Assembly: GCF_002954585.1 (NCBI RefSeq)
Contig: NZ_MSCI01000001.1
Location: forward strand, 744,001 to 808,000
DNA from: Vibrio chagasii
Lineage (GTDB): Bacteria > Pseudomonadota > Gammaproteobacteria > Enterobacterales > Vibrionaceae
Reading direction: 5' to 3'
DNA length: 64,000 nt
Shown: positions 9,719 to 19,158 of the stretch, piece by piece
Position numbering within the stretch: the first letter of the stretch is position 1
Layout of the letters: each line of letters starts with the position of its first letter
Notes under the pieces: model-generated
Told to the model about the DNA's origin: nothing
Database searches by the model: none
The model's input: the letters and a program-made list of their open reading frames with translations, nothing else
Translations under genes and position numbers: made by a program

Positions 9719-10671
9719 TACTGCTCCGCTAGCGTCAACAACGATTGCGCCATGGCTTCAGCGTTATACAAAATCGACATCGCCCCGCCGTAGCTCCAAC
9801 TTGCCTCCACTGGGCTAAATTGGCCATTGCGCACGAAAGGCATACTCTTCCAAATTGGGGACTGATTTAACTTGTCTTGGTATGGGAAAGGTTCGAAGTA
9901 AAGCGCAATACCATTCTTTACCTTCTTAAGCTCAGTCATACGCTTTTGACTGATACCCCACTGGCTCGCAGGAAGCTCCATCGCATTTTCAAAGCCAAGC
10001 TGCTCAAGCGCATATTGTGGAATCGAGTTATCACCATAAATGTATACCGAAGTGGTGCTGGCAAAACGGAATGAAGTAACTTTCGGTTTGTCGCCCGGAT
10101 ACGCTTTATCTAGTTCGGCCTTAAGTACAGCAATACGCGCATCCATCGTAGCCAGTTTATTGTTCGCTTGTTCTTCTTTGCCAAGCAATTGAGCTATCTT
10201 CTTAAAGTTCTCGATAGCCGCCGCCGCGTTGCTATGCTGCTCACTATAAGTTTGGTAATAAAATACTGGTGCAATTTCAGAGAGTCGCTCTTGCAAATCT
10301 TTTTGAGGTGAAGCAATAAGAATCACATCAGGGTTGAGTTTCTTGAGCGCTGAAAAGTTAGGTTCAGTTCGAGTACCGATATCCGCAACCCCCTTAGGAA
10401 TAGCGGGTTGAACAACCCAATCGGTATACCCTGCAATATCAGGTACTGCGACGGGTTTTACACCGAGTTCAATCACTTGTTCAGCAATGTCCCAGTTCAG
10501 CGCTGCTACTCTAACAGGTTGAGCTTCAAGGGTTTTCACTCCTTCGCTGTCTTCAACTTGGTAATCCGCCATCGCATTAAACGATAAGGCGCTCAGCAAC
10601 AACGAAAATACGAGTGTCTTGTTCAGTTTTGTCACTTTAGAAAAATGGGAGCCTACACGTACTATATTCAT
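9718..10671 (-). CDS. fhuD: FhuD-like ferric hydroxamate periplasmic binding protein
   Basis: About 317 residues. A hydrophobic signal segment (LVFSLLLSALSFNAMA) precedes a class III (TroA-fold) periplasmic binding domain with typical blocks VRVAALNWDIAEQVIELGVKPVAV, LKKLNPDVILIAS and a C-terminal GGAMSILYNAEAMAQSLL. It delivers Fe(III)-hydroxamate to FhuB. I chose the ATG at 10671; an upstream in-frame TTG at 10686 is possible. It is translationally coupled to fhuB and sits after the receptor gene's terminator. Confidence 0.88.
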   Translation of the reverse strand: MNIVRVGSHFSKVTKLNKTLVFSLLLSALSFNAMADYQVEDSEGVKTLEAQPVRVAALNWDIAEQVIELGVKPVAVPDIAGYTDWVVQPAIPKGVADIGTRTEPNFSALKKLNPDVILIASPQKDLQERLSEIAPVFYYQTYSEQHSNAAAAIENFKKIAQLLGKEEQANNKLATMDARIAVLKAELDKAYPGDKPKVTSFRFASTTSVYIYGDNSIPQYALEQLGFENAMELPASQWGISQKRMTELKKVKNGIALYFEPFPYQDKLNQSPIWKSMPFVRNGQFSPVEASWSYGGAMSILYNAEAMAQSLLTLAEQ

Positions 10672-10711
10672 GCCTAACCTACTCAATCTAAATTAAATAT
10701 TTCTTGATAAG

Positions 10712-10741
10712 AAAAAGCAGCCCAATGTAAGGCTGCTTTTT
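10712..10741 (-). terminator. Intrinsic terminator after the receptor gene
   Basis: AAAAAGCAGCC and GGCTGCTTTTT form an 11-bp stem around an 8-nt loop, with T-runs on both strands. It lies between the TonB-dependent receptor and fhuD, so the receptor and the fhuDB pair may be partly uncoupled. Confidence 0.8.
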
Positions 10742-10761
10742 AAGTGGTATTACTAACTGAA

Positions 10762-12885
10762 TCAGAACTCGTAGTTCACGCTAAGCTCTACAGACTGCTC
10801 AGCACCGAACCAGCAGTTAGATTGGTCGTAGCACGCGTAATATTCTTCGTTGAAAATATTGTTCACGGCTAGGTTAGCTGTCGCACCAGATAGTGTGTCG
10901 CTTGCTGCTCCTAGGTCATAACCCACCGACAAATCAACAACCGTATAAGACGGAACTTTACCTTGCGTGTTGCTCGCATCCATTTGCATTTCACCCACGT
11001 AACGAGCGCCGGCACTGAATCGAGAACCAGCCAACATACCATTAAATATGTTGTAGTTAGCCCACACATTAGCCGTATGCTCAGGCACATAGATCGGTGT
11101 CGTACCCTCTAAACCGTTACTAGAGTCTTCAGTGATTTCCATGTCAACATAGGTGTATGCTGCTGCAATATCGAAGCTTTCAGTCGCGAACCAACGTCCT
11201 GATAGTTCCGCACCTTGCGATACCACTTCACCCACTTGGATTCTTGGGCCATAAACGTTAGTTGGGTCTGTCATCAACATGTCTTGCTTAACGATATGGA
11301 ATAGAGAAACCGTCGCTTCTTTCGACATATCATCAGACAGGTATTTCACACCAATCTCTGCTTGTTGAGCATTCTCTGGATCGAATTCGTTACCCGCTTT
11401 ATCAACACCTGGAGCGGGTTCAAAGCTCGTCGCATAACTTGCGAATGGTGCTAATCCATTATCAAACTGATACAAACCACCTAAACGGTAAGTGAACTGC
11501 TTGTGATCGGATTCATGTGCGTAGTAATCACTTTCAGACTTGTAGTGATCGAATCGCGCACCTGCAATCAGCACTAACGCATCCAGACGAATTTGGTCTT
11601 GAACGTAGAAACCAAGCTGGCTTGACGTTGTGTCATCTAAGTATTCGCCGGTTTTAGTCACGTCACTACGGTCTAGTAGATCGTTATTCGGATTTAATGG
11701 ATCAAAGCTGTTAAAGCCGCTGCCATTCGCACTGTAAGATGAGTAGTTAACATTACCGTCTAGATCTTGGTAATCGATACCAAGCAACAAGTTATGCTCT
11801 ACTGAACCAACATCGACAATACCGCTCAATTGGTTATCAATAACAAACCCTTTAAAGCTCTCATCAGTAGAGTACAAGTAACGGTCAAGCTGATTAGGCG
11901 TGCTTGGGTCGTAGCTCACGTGATAAGTGTTCTCTTGGTATAAAGAGGCATCTGTATAACGAGCGTTCTGTAGGAATGTCCAATTGCTATTAAACTCATG
12001 GTTGATCTTATAGCCGACCATAAGAACTTCACGCTCAAACTTACTCCAGTTCTTGTCACCCATAGAAACAGATGGATCACTTGCTTTCAGCACATCCAAC
12101 GGCATTGCCGAGTTGATACCCATTGAAGGGTCATTTTGGTAGTACAGATTGAAGTTGATTAACGTGCTGTCCGTTGCTTGCCAGTCTACAGAAGGAGCAA
12201 TCAAGTAACGCTCTTCTTCTGCGTTATCAACTTGGCTGTCTTGCTTACGAGCTAGTGCTATCAAACGGTAAGAAAAGTCACTATTGCCGAACTGACCAGT
12301 AGTATCAATCGACGCTTCTTGTAGATTACGTGAACCTGTTGCAACACCAACTTTAGTAGACTGCTCCGTTTGTGGTGCTTTAGCGATCATATTGACCATA
12401 CCACCCGGTGGCATAGCACCATAAAGTACAGAGGTTGGCCCTTTGAAGATCTCTACTTGCTGCATTGCAATCGGGTCAATTTGCGGTTGTAGATTCCAAC
12501 CATTCAAGAATTGAAGTGACAGACCATCGTAGTAGTTAACATTGTTAGTCGCGAAACCACGGATAGAGTAAGAGTCAAACATTGCTACTGAGCTACCGCG
12601 GTTTTCAGTTACAACACCCGGTGCATAACGAAGGGCTTGATTTAAAGATTGAACACCTCGTTGCTCTAACTGTTCTTCATCAATAACGGTAATACCTTGA
12701 GGCGTTTCTTCAGGCTCAAGTGCCGACTTAGTCGCGGTATTACGATAGGCTTTACCCATAATCGTAACAGTTTCTACATTCGAATCTGCCGTAGTAACGG
12801 TCTCTTCCGCCATGGCTTGCGCTGAAAGTGCAGTCAGCAATGCAACTGCTAGTGATGAATACTTAAAACGAGTGTGAGTGGTCAT
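10762..12885 (-). CDS. TonB-dependent siderophore receptor
   Basis: About 707 residues from the ATG at 12885, which has GAGGGA upstream and a following signal peptide (YSSLAVALLTALSAQAMA). A TonB-box-like segment and plug domain follow (TPQGITVIDEEQLEQRGVQS, SYSIRGFATNNVNYYDGL, VEIFKGPTSVLYG, MPPGGMVNMI). The 22-strand barrel ends NYEF with the usual terminal Phe. The genetic context with FhuB/FhuD/FhuC/FhuF homologues points to ferric hydroxamate (ferrichrome- or desferrioxamine-type) uptake. The exact ligand is not deducible. Confidence 0.9.
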   Translation of the reverse strand: MTTHTRFKYSSLAVALLTALSAQAMAEETVTTADSNVETVTIMGKAYRNTATKSALEPEETPQGITVIDEEQLEQRGVQSLNQALRYAPGVVTENRGSSVAMFDSYSIRGFATNNVNYYDGLSLQFLNGWNLQPQIDPIAMQQVEIFKGPTSVLYGAMPPGGMVNMIAKAPQTEQSTKVGVATGSRNLQEASIDTTGQFGNSDFSYRLIALARKQDSQVDNAEEERYLIAPSVDWQATDSTLINFNLYYQNDPSMGINSAMPLDVLKASDPSVSMGDKNWSKFEREVLMVGYKINHEFNSNWTFLQNARYTDASLYQENTYHVSYDPSTPNQLDRYLYSTDESFKGFVIDNQLSGIVDVGSVEHNLLLGIDYQDLDGNVNYSSYSANGSGFNSFDPLNPNNDLLDRSDVTKTGEYLDDTTSSQLGFYVQDQIRLDALVLIAGARFDHYKSESDYYAHESDHKQFTYRLGGLYQFDNGLAPFASYATSFEPAPGVDKAGNEFDPENAQQAEIGVKYLSDDMSKEATVSLFHIVKQDMLMTDPTNVYGPRIQVGEVVSQGAELSGRWFATESFDIAAAYTYVDMEITEDSSNGLEGTTPIYVPEHTANVWANYNIFNGMLAGSRFSAGARYVGEMQMDASNTQGKVPSYTVVDLSVGYDLGAASDTLSGATANLAVNNIFNEEYYACYDQSNCWFGAEQSVELSVNYEF

Positions 12886-12911
12886 GATTCCCTCGGTACC
12901 AATGCTTATTT

Positions 12912-12940
12912 GTAAATAATAATAAATCTCATTTGCATTG
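12912..12940 (-). promoter_or_regulatory. Candidate Fur box upstream of the receptor
   Basis: On the minus strand the AT-rich sequence AATGAGATTTATTATTATTT lies 27-55 bp upstream of the receptor start. It resembles overlapping Fur hexamers (GATAAT/AATGAG type). It is a weak match to the classical 19-mer but is where iron control is expected. Confidence 0.45.
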
Positions 12941-13092
12941 TATGTATCTATCGATGGGATAATTAACAATTTGGTGCAAGTTCAAAAAGAACTTGGCCTA
13001 TTTATAACGAAAAAAGGTCAATTGATGATTAAAAACACAATTGACCTTATTGAGTGAATGGCTTTGTAAAGAGTATGCTAGACGCGATATGA

Positions 13093-14001
13093 CTACGATT
13101 TAATAATAGGAACCCAGTACTCCATCACTGCATCCGCTGCATGAGTTTGATAACCGAGTGGGTATACTTCAAGCTCATAGCCATCAACACCTCGATAACC
13201 AGAACTCGGTAACCAATTGAGTACAAACCAACTCAAAGTATGTCGAAGATTCTCAATCGGACCACAATGTTTCACCACAGCATAGGTTTGCTTTGGAATG
13301 TTTAAGACCTCTAGCTTGTCAGAGATAATGCTCGGCAATTGAGGAATTGAAATCTCATCATTCAGTTCAACTCCCGCCCAATAATGAATATTGGTGCCAT
13401 CAAAACAAGCCTGAGTGAGATCAACCACACCAATGAACTGATAGGCATTGTCATCAGGTAGTGTCACTTCCCCTTCTAAGCGTGACCACAATTGAGGGAC
13501 TTTCTGTGCAAAATCTTGTGTCAGCGAAAACAGACCACTGATTTCAGAAGTGATCCCTTTCACTAGGAACGATTCTCTTTCCTCAATACGAACTTCAACA
13601 AAGCTCTGCGGGCCATTATCAGTGCTGCTCAGCGTGTCAGACACTTGTATCGGTTTACGAAGTCCCGTTCTTTTTCCAGCTTTTCGATACTGACTTGGAC
13701 TAGAACCAAACATCTGCTTAAACGAACGGCTAAAGCTAATTTCTGAATTGAATCCTAGTTCAAGCGCGATATCGATAACTCGCTCTTTGGTATCTAACAG
13801 TTCTTCAGCAGCTTGGCTTAACTTGAGCTCTCTGACGTAGTTCGCCACAGTAAGCCCAGTTTCGGCTTGAAACACTCTTTGCAGCTGCCAACGAGACCAA
13901 CAGCTCTGTTTCGCAATATCCTCTAAAGATAATGTCGAGCTGAGGTTCGCATGTATATAAGCCAAGACACGGCTGATACGGTCAAATGCAGGTGTGTTCA
14001 T
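13093..14001 (-). CDS. AraC-family regulator with GyrI-like ligand-binding domain
   Basis: About 302 residues. An N-terminal AraC/XylS double helix-turn-helix (about residues 8-105; SLEDIAKQSCWSRWQLQRVF and VIDIALELGFNSEISFSRSF) is followed by a GyrI-like/effector-binding domain (about 140-300; VEVRIEERESFLVKGI, DGYELEVYPLGY). This is the Rob/SoxS-plus-GyrI architecture. It lies between divergent siderophore uptake genes and could control them, but no binding site is evident. The ATG at 14001 is preferred over an upstream GTG. Confidence 0.85.
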   Translation of the reverse strand: MNTPAFDRISRVLAYIHANLSSTLSLEDIAKQSCWSRWQLQRVFQAETGLTVANYVRELKLSQAAEELLDTKERVIDIALELGFNSEISFSRSFKQMFGSSPSQYRKAGKRTGLRKPIQVSDTLSSTDNGPQSFVEVRIEERESFLVKGITSEISGLFSLTQDFAQKVPQLWSRLEGEVTLPDDNAYQFIGVVDLTQACFDGTNIHYWAGVELNDEISIPQLPSIISDKLEVLNIPKQTYAVVKHCGPIENLRHTLSWFVLNWLPSSGYRGVDGYELEVYPLGYQTHAADAVMEYWVPIIKS

Positions 14002-14190
14002 AGTCACGCTTTTATAATCTCGCTAATGGCAGCAATTAAGTCGATTCAGAATTACTTTTTATCATTTAAAGAGGCTTTTATCACTTAAAAATGACTAAGA
14101 CGCACTCAATTTATAAATTTAACAATAAGAGTTCTCCGAGGAGATGCTCCATTTTGTATGGTTATCATCGATAAGGTTCGATATGATAAC

Positions 14191-14209
14191 GCAACTGATT
14201 ATCATTTAC
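14191..14209 (+). promoter_or_regulatory. Fur box before fhuF
   Basis: GCAACTGATTATCATTTAC matches the classical Fur 19-mer at 13 of 19 positions by eye, with a perfect GATnATCATT core. It ends 9 bp before the preferred fhuF start at 14219. Iron repression of the fhuF-fhuC pair is therefore likely. Confidence 0.7.
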
Positions 14210-14218
14210 TGGTTTAAC

Positions 14219-14977
14219 ATGCTTTCCCAGCTGCACAACATTGCCACTCGTCGTAGAGCCCCCTCTCTACACCAGAAAATCTTCGCTTATTCAAAACAGA
14301 TTACCCCTTATTTAAGCGGCAGTTATGGTTCTCTGAGCAGCAAAAGTATTGCCATAACAAATGATAAAAGCCATATCGAGATAAAGCGCGTTTACGATGG
14401 CTTGGCGGAAAATCATTCTGAGGCAGGTAAAGCCTATTGGTTAACCCGAACCTGGGATTTAGTATGCTGGCAGCCAATCTACGTCACCTTCGTTTCTATC
14501 TATGGCCTTCATTCATTGCCAGATATCAAGAATATCGGTCAATTCAGGTATAAAGAATTTGTCACAGGATACCGCTTCTTCAATGGTGATCACCAACACG
14601 GTACACCAGAAGAACTAATCCCGCATGCGGGTCAAGCCATATTGGAACTCACGGAGTTTTTACGCAGCCAGATTAGCGAGTGGACACGCATTCGCCCGGG
14701 GTTTACCAACCATTTGCTCGCAGATCTACTGCTGGGTTGTTTGATCAAACTGCAACAGCGCGAACAAAGCCTGACTAATGAGTACATCACTGAGCAAGCA
14801 AGGCTATGGTTAACAGCGTGCCAACTACCAGAGAACCACTTAGACAGCCTCAAAGTCGACGATACAACAGGGTTGCTTAAGCTCGTTAGGGTCAGCTGTT
14901 GCTTAGTCTACAAGTGTGACTCTAGAAAATATTGCGACGATTGCCCTAGACACCCAGACAATAAGAAAACCGCTTAA
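14219..14977 (+). CDS. fhuF: FhuF-like siderophore ferric reductase
   Basis: About 252 residues from the ATG at 14219. The longer frame upstream would run through the Fur box, so the shorter start is preferred. The C-terminus carries the FhuF iron-sulphur motif: CC, then a Cys-rich end with CDSRKYCDDC, giving the C-C-x10-C-x2-C pattern for a [2Fe-2S] cluster. FhuF-type proteins reduce Fe(III) in imported hydroxamate complexes in the cytoplasm to release iron. It is followed 33 nt later by the FhuC-like ATPase on the same strand. Confidence 0.85.
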   Translation: MLSQLHNIATRRRAPSLHQKIFAYSKQITPYLSGSYGSLSSKSIAITNDKSHIEIKRVYDGLAENHSEAGKAYWLTRTWDLVCWQPIYVTFVSIYGLHSLPDIKNIGQFRYKEFVTGYRFFNGDHQHGTPEELIPHAGQAILELTEFLRSQISEWTRIRPGFTNHLLADLLLGCLIKLQQREQSLTNEYITEQARLWLTACQLPENHLDSLKVDDTTGLLKLVRVSCCLVYKCDSRKYCDDCPRHPDNKKTA

Positions 14978-15010
14978 CACTATTACTTAATCTTAAAATC
15001 CAGGACTGAC

Positions 15011-15796
15011 ATGTTTCAGCTTTCAAATATCACAATGGTTCGTAACGAACGCACCATTCTCTCAATTGACGAGCTTTGTATTCCAACAAATGAACTTACG
15101 GTCGTTCTTGGTCACAATGGTTCTGGTAAATCGACGCTGGTTAACTTGCTCTCAGGTCAAATGGCACCTGATCACGGCACAGTAAAGCTGGATGGTGCTT
15201 CTATCTCTTCTTTCAAAAGCAAAGACTTAGCCAAGAAGGTTGCGTATTTACCTCAAAAGCTCCCTGCTTCGGCAGGCTTAACAGTAGAAGAATTGGTTCG
15301 TTTAGGGCGTTTTCCTTGGCGAGGCGCGTTTGGCCGTTGGAACGTTGAAGATCAATCTATTATCCAACAAGCTATGGTTAGAACAGGCGTTGCCGAGTTT
15401 TCACAAGCTTTAGCGGACGATTTATCCGGCGGTGAGCGCCAACGAGCGTGGGTTGCGATGTTGCTCGCCCAACAGTCTCCAGTATTGATTCTCGACGAGC
15501 CTACATCCGCACTAGATGTTCATCACCAGTTCCAATTGATGGGTTTACTGTCTGAGCTTAATAAAAAAGAAGACGTTGGAATCATCGTCATTCTGCACGA
15601 CTTGAATCTCGCACTGCGTTACGCGACACACATAGTCGCTCTAAAGAAAGGTAAGATCGCCTTTGAAGGAAGCGCTGATAAGTTGCTTAATGAGCAGGCC
15701 TTGTCTGAGCTTTATGAGTCCCCTATCCGACTGATCGACCATCCAGTTCCAGCCAAGACGGCAGCCAGTGAGAAGGTCGCTGTCGTCTGCGAATAG
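15011..15796 (+). CDS. fhuC: FhuC-like iron-siderophore ABC transporter ATPase
   Basis: 261 residues with all ABC ATPase motifs: Walker A GHNGSGKST (about residue 35), Q-loop YLPQKLP, signature LSGGERQRAW (about 139), Walker B VLILDEPTSALD and the switch His in ILHDLNLALRYA. The closest family is FhuC/FepC/BtuD. It would energise the divergently encoded FhuB permease. It is in an apparent operon with fhuF under the Fur box. Confidence 0.9.
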   Translation: MFQLSNITMVRNERTILSIDELCIPTNELTVVLGHNGSGKSTLVNLLSGQMAPDHGTVKLDGASISSFKSKDLAKKVAYLPQKLPASAGLTVEELVRLGRFPWRGAFGRWNVEDQSIIQQAMVRTGVAEFSQALADDLSGGERQRAWVAMLLAQQSPVLILDEPTSALDVHHQFQLMGLLSELNKKEDVGIIVILHDLNLALRYATHIVALKKGKIAFEGSADKLLNEQALSELYESPIRLIDHPVPAKTAASEKVAVVCE

Positions 15797-15898
15797 CAGA
15801 TAGTCTGGGCAAGTTAAGCCAAAGCGTTGAGCATTAAAAAGGCCATTGAAATTCATCATTTCAGTGGCCTTCCAGTTTAAATTCGAGAACTCATTTAA

Positions 15899-17092
15899 CT
15901 AGCTAAGCTGAGCGTCTCTGGCTTCTTGGCTACTAAAGCCACGCAAAATATTCAATAACGTAATCGCCGTGAACAACGCGATGACCAATGACAGATGCCA
16001 CGCTTCGCCAAGGCCAAGTTTAACCAACCCCATACTTACCAGCGAAGACACCACCATTTGGCCGCCTCCCGACATCGCAGCCGCTGCACCTGCGTTCTTT
16101 TTGTAAGGCAACATCACCAAAGCTTGAGCACAAGGTAACGCGATACCATTCCCCAGTATCATCAAAAACTGACCGAGCATTAGATAGAGAGGCTCAAGTG
16201 GGCAGAAGAAAAGCCACAACGCTGCCGATATATGTAACACAGGCGTGCATAGCAGTGTTTTCTTGTTACCTAACATTGGACGGATACGGTTACACAAACT
16301 TGTCCCGCCAAGCATGCCTAACGCAGGGATCACCGCCCACATCGCATATTCATCGGATGTCATCCCGATCTGGTTTTGCATAATAAATGGCATCACCGAC
16401 ACAGTGGTGATCATGAGACTAAAGTTAAGCCAACCAATGCTCGCAAAACTCATAAAGTAGCGAGAAGTGAGTAGCTCTTTGTATTGCGATGCCATCTTCT
16501 TCGGTGAGGGAATCGGCGAGAGCTGTAAAACCGTTTCTTTGAATTTAAACGCCAATACGACCCAAGCTAATGAGACATAGCCAAGTAGCGAGATAAACAC
16601 CATACTCCAGCCAAAGTGGAAGTTGATAAAGCCACCAATGACGGGGGCAATAAGAGGTGTAATCGACGCAACCATCGCAATGTAAGACATCGCTAATGGT
16701 AAGTCAGCACCGTTGAATCTATCTCGTGTGGAAGCGCGAGCCAGCACAGCACAACAGCCCGTGCCCAATCCCTGCAGGAATCGCCCCAATACCATACTGG
16801 TAAAAGAATGGCTGAAGAAGATGATCATCAACAAGCCACACATGGCGAGTAGTAAGCCACTTAATAGTACCTTTTTACGCCCCAAAGCATCTGAAATTGG
16901 ACCATAAACAAACTGTGAAGGCCCGAAGCCTAGCAGGTAGACACTCACCAACAGCTGAGCTTGCTCTAGCGAGACATCAAAGTCCTTTGCGATCCAAGGT
17001 AAAGAAGGAAATACCAAACCCATACTGAGTTGGCCGATACTGATGACTAAACACGCCAGTAAGATTGACTTAAAATCAAATCGACGGCTCAT
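15899..17092 (-). CDS. Bcr/CflA-type MFS drug exporter
   Basis: About 397 residues with 12 predicted membrane segments and the DHA1 family pattern: QLSMGLVFPSLPWIAKDF in TM1, and the A-like motif YGPISDALGRKKVLL after TM2, with RFLQGLGTGCCAVLARA in TM4-5. Bcr/CflA transporters extrude drugs, sulphonamides or small metabolites by proton antiport. Its position next to siderophore genes could mean siderophore export or recycling, but this is only context. The start is placed at the ATG at 17092, where the alternative is GTG at 17104. Confidence 0.82.
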   Translation of the reverse strand: MSRRFDFKSILLACLVISIGQLSMGLVFPSLPWIAKDFDVSLEQAQLLVSVYLLGFGPSQFVYGPISDALGRKKVLLSGLLLAMCGLLMIIFFSHSFTSMVLGRFLQGLGTGCCAVLARASTRDRFNGADLPLAMSYIAMVASITPLIAPVIGGFINFHFGWSMVFISLLGYVSLAWVVLAFKFKETVLQLSPIPSPKKMASQYKELLTSRYFMSFASIGWLNFSLMITTVSVMPFIMQNQIGMTSDEYAMWAVIPALGMLGGTSLCNRIRPMLGNKKTLLCTPVLHISAALWLFFCPLEPLYLMLGQFLMILGNGIALPCAQALVMLPYKKNAGAAAAMSGGGQMVVSSLVSMGLVKLGLGEAWHLSLVIALFTAITLLNILRGFSSQEARDAQLS

Positions 17093-17359
17093 GAGGCTGT
17101 ACACGTAATTAAAAGGTTTGCTTTATCAACCTCACAACATAGAGATATAGAAGATAGAGAGAATGTTGCAGGTATGATATTCATGGTGCTCCGAAAGGAT
17201 CGATTGGACTGTCGCAGGGTAAACATACGTTAGCTCGTATAATCATACAACACTGGCTGAACTAAATATGTGAATAGTCACTTTTCACACACCTTAACTT
17301 TCCGCCTGTCGCTCACACAAGCTAGACTAACACTAGCGCGCAACAATGAAGGGACTTCA

Positions 17360-18451
17360 ATGAACACCTATCACCGTATCCTCACCTCAGCTTTGGCACT
17401 GGTTGTGTCTGGTCCCCTTGCCTCAACAACGGCTTTTGCTTGGCAAGCTGAGAAGATAACCGATGGACTTGTGATTCCATGGGGACTCGCCTATGTAGAC
17501 GAAGGATCCATGTTAATCACAGAAAAAGAAGGTGTGATCAAACATGTTGATCTGAAAACCGGTGACCAGAGCACACTGTTCAGGCTTCCCAATGTGTGGG
17601 CAAAGGGTCAAGGTGGAGCGTTAGATATCACCTTTTCGCCCTTTGAAGAAAACAAACTCTATATCACTTACAGCAAAAACATCGATGATGAAGGTGTAAC
17701 CACACTCGCTTCTGCTGATTACCAAAATAGTGAAGTGTCTAATTGGCAAGATGTATTCGTTTCAGAATCTAGAACCGACACTGGACGTCACTTTGGCAGT
17801 CGCATTACCTTCGATGATAGCCACCTCTACTTTTCGATTGGCGACCGTGGTGATCGAGATAACGGGCAAAATACCTTAACTCATGCAGGTTCAATATTGC
17901 GCTTGAATGCTGACGGAAGCACACCAAGTGACAATCCATTTGTAAACAACGACAAGGTTCTCAACGAAATCTGGAGCTATGGCCACCGAAACCCGCAAGG
18001 ACTGTTCTACGACTTCCCAAGTCAAAAGCTGTGGTCGATTGAGCATGGCCCACGTGGTGGTGATGAAATTAACCTAATAAAAGCGGGAGCCAACTACGGA
18101 TGGCCTGTCACATCTCATGGTAAAGAGTATTGGGGACCAATCAGCGTTGGTGATTCGGAAACTAAAGAAGGCATCGAAGCACCTAAAAAGGTCTACATTC
18201 CTTCAATCGCCCCTGGCAGCTTAGTGGTTTATCAAGGGGATAAGTTCCCAGAGCTCAAAGGAAAATTATTAGCAGGCGCACTTAAACTTACCCATATCAA
18301 TGTGGTAACGGTCAATGAGCAAGGTGATGCGACTGACGAGCAACGTATTCTAGAAGACCTAGGCGAAAGAATCAGAGACATCGAAACCTCACCAGATGGG
18401 GATATTTTCTTCAGTACTGACAATGGCAACCTCTATCGCCTAAAAAGGTAG
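17360..18451 (+). CDS. PQQ-dependent aldose sugar dehydrogenase (YliI/Asd-like)
   Basis: About 363 residues from the ATG at 17360 (GAAGGGA upstream), beginning with a Sec signal peptide ending near TAFAWQ. The soluble glucose/sorbosone dehydrogenase beta-propeller follows (GLVIPWGLAYV, GGALDITFSPF, DTGRHFGSRITFDDSHLYFSIGDRGDR, EIWSYGHRNPQGL, EHGPRGGDEINLI, YGWPVTSHG). These include the His and Arg residues used for PQQ and substrate binding. It acts in the periplasm to oxidise aldoses. A terminator follows. Confidence 0.88.
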   Translation: MNTYHRILTSALALVVSGPLASTTAFAWQAEKITDGLVIPWGLAYVDEGSMLITEKEGVIKHVDLKTGDQSTLFRLPNVWAKGQGGALDITFSPFEENKLYITYSKNIDDEGVTTLASADYQNSEVSNWQDVFVSESRTDTGRHFGSRITFDDSHLYFSIGDRGDRDNGQNTLTHAGSILRLNADGSTPSDNPFVNNDKVLNEIWSYGHRNPQGLFYDFPSQKLWSIEHGPRGGDEINLIKAGANYGWPVTSHGKEYWGPISVGDSETKEGIEAPKKVYIPSIAPGSLVVYQGDKFPELKGKLLAGALKLTHINVVTVNEQGDATDEQRILEDLGERIRDIETSPDGDIFFSTDNGNLYRLKR

Positions 18452-18498
18452 CAACTCCGTTAAAACAATCAGCACAAACATTAGATGATTTTATAAAT

Positions 18499-18545
18499 AA
18501 AGCCGTTAAATACGGGGCTTCAGGTCAATTTAGCGGCTTTCTTTT
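18499..18545 (+). terminator. Intrinsic terminator after the sugar dehydrogenase
   Basis: AAAGCCGTTAAAT pairs imperfectly with AATTTAGCGGCTTT around a 15-nt loop, followed by TCTTTT. It lies about 50 nt after the stop codon. Confidence 0.7.
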
Positions 18546-18895
18546 CCGAAAGCACAATATGTAAAAACAGTGCAACCACTCTAATTTTGTCATCAAACTT
18601 ACCTATGTTTTTCACAAAAACGACAAGAAATCACCATACAACTGTAACTACATGATATTTAAGGAATGCAAAGTTTGACTACCCCCAAGTTTCTGCAACC
18701 TTTCACTATGGATTCGATTGACTATCCCCTGATTTGATTTAGACTCGATTTCGGCTAGAAAGAAAGTTCTTTGTATATAAACATTTCGTTGGATTACTAG
18801 TAACCCCGTTGTGTTGTACGCAATAGCAATAAACTTTTCCACGCTATCAGTGCCACAATTGGCTCACTATAAAAATTAATTTTAGGGATAACATC
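18546..18895 (+). promoter_or_regulatory. Long leader region of the cold-shock gene
   Basis: About 350 nt without a credible gene before the csp start. The sequence is AT-rich with TTGTATATAAA-like promoter elements around 18770-18780, leaving a 5' leader of about 110 nt. Long structured leaders are typical of cspA-type mRNAs. The exact transcription start and thermosensor fold cannot be read by eye. Confidence 0.4.
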
Positions 18896-19105
18896 ATGTC
18901 TAACACAGTTACTGGTACAGTAAAATGGTTCAACGAAACTAAAGGCTTCGGTTTCATTCAACAAGAAAACGGTCCAGACGTATTTGCACACTTCTCTGCA
19001 ATCATTGGCGAAGGTTTCAAAACTCTTGCTGAAGGCCAAAAAGTTGAGTTCGTAGTATCTCAAGGTCAGAAAGGCCCACAAGCTGACAGCATCAAAGTAC
19101 TTTAA
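18896..19105 (+). CDS. cspA: CspA-family cold-shock RNA chaperone
   Basis: 69 residues forming a single cold-shock domain. RNP1 is KGFGFIQ and RNP2 is VFAHFS, preceded by [11 protein letters not shown]. It binds single-stranded RNA and DNA and melts secondary structure. It is a solitary gene with its own long leader and terminator. Which of the several Vibrio csp paralogues it represents is uncertain. Confidence 0.93.
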   Translation: MSNTVTGTVKWFNETKGFGFIQQENGPDVFAHFSAIIGEGFKTLAEGQKVEFVVSQGQKGPQADSIKVL

Positions 19106-19126
19106 TTTAGTATTTTAAAGCTTTCT

Positions 19127-19158
19127 AAAAATAGCCAGCCTCTGCTGGCTATTTTTTT
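19127..19158 (+). terminator. Intrinsic terminator of the csp gene
   Basis: AAAAATAGCCAGC and GCTGGCTATTTTTTT form a strong stem with a 4-nt loop followed by seven T. Confidence 0.9.

Noticed and set aside
18648-18842. Minus-strand 64-codon frame in the csp leader
   Set aside because: Lies in the expected csp promoter/leader and has no ribosome site or family pattern.
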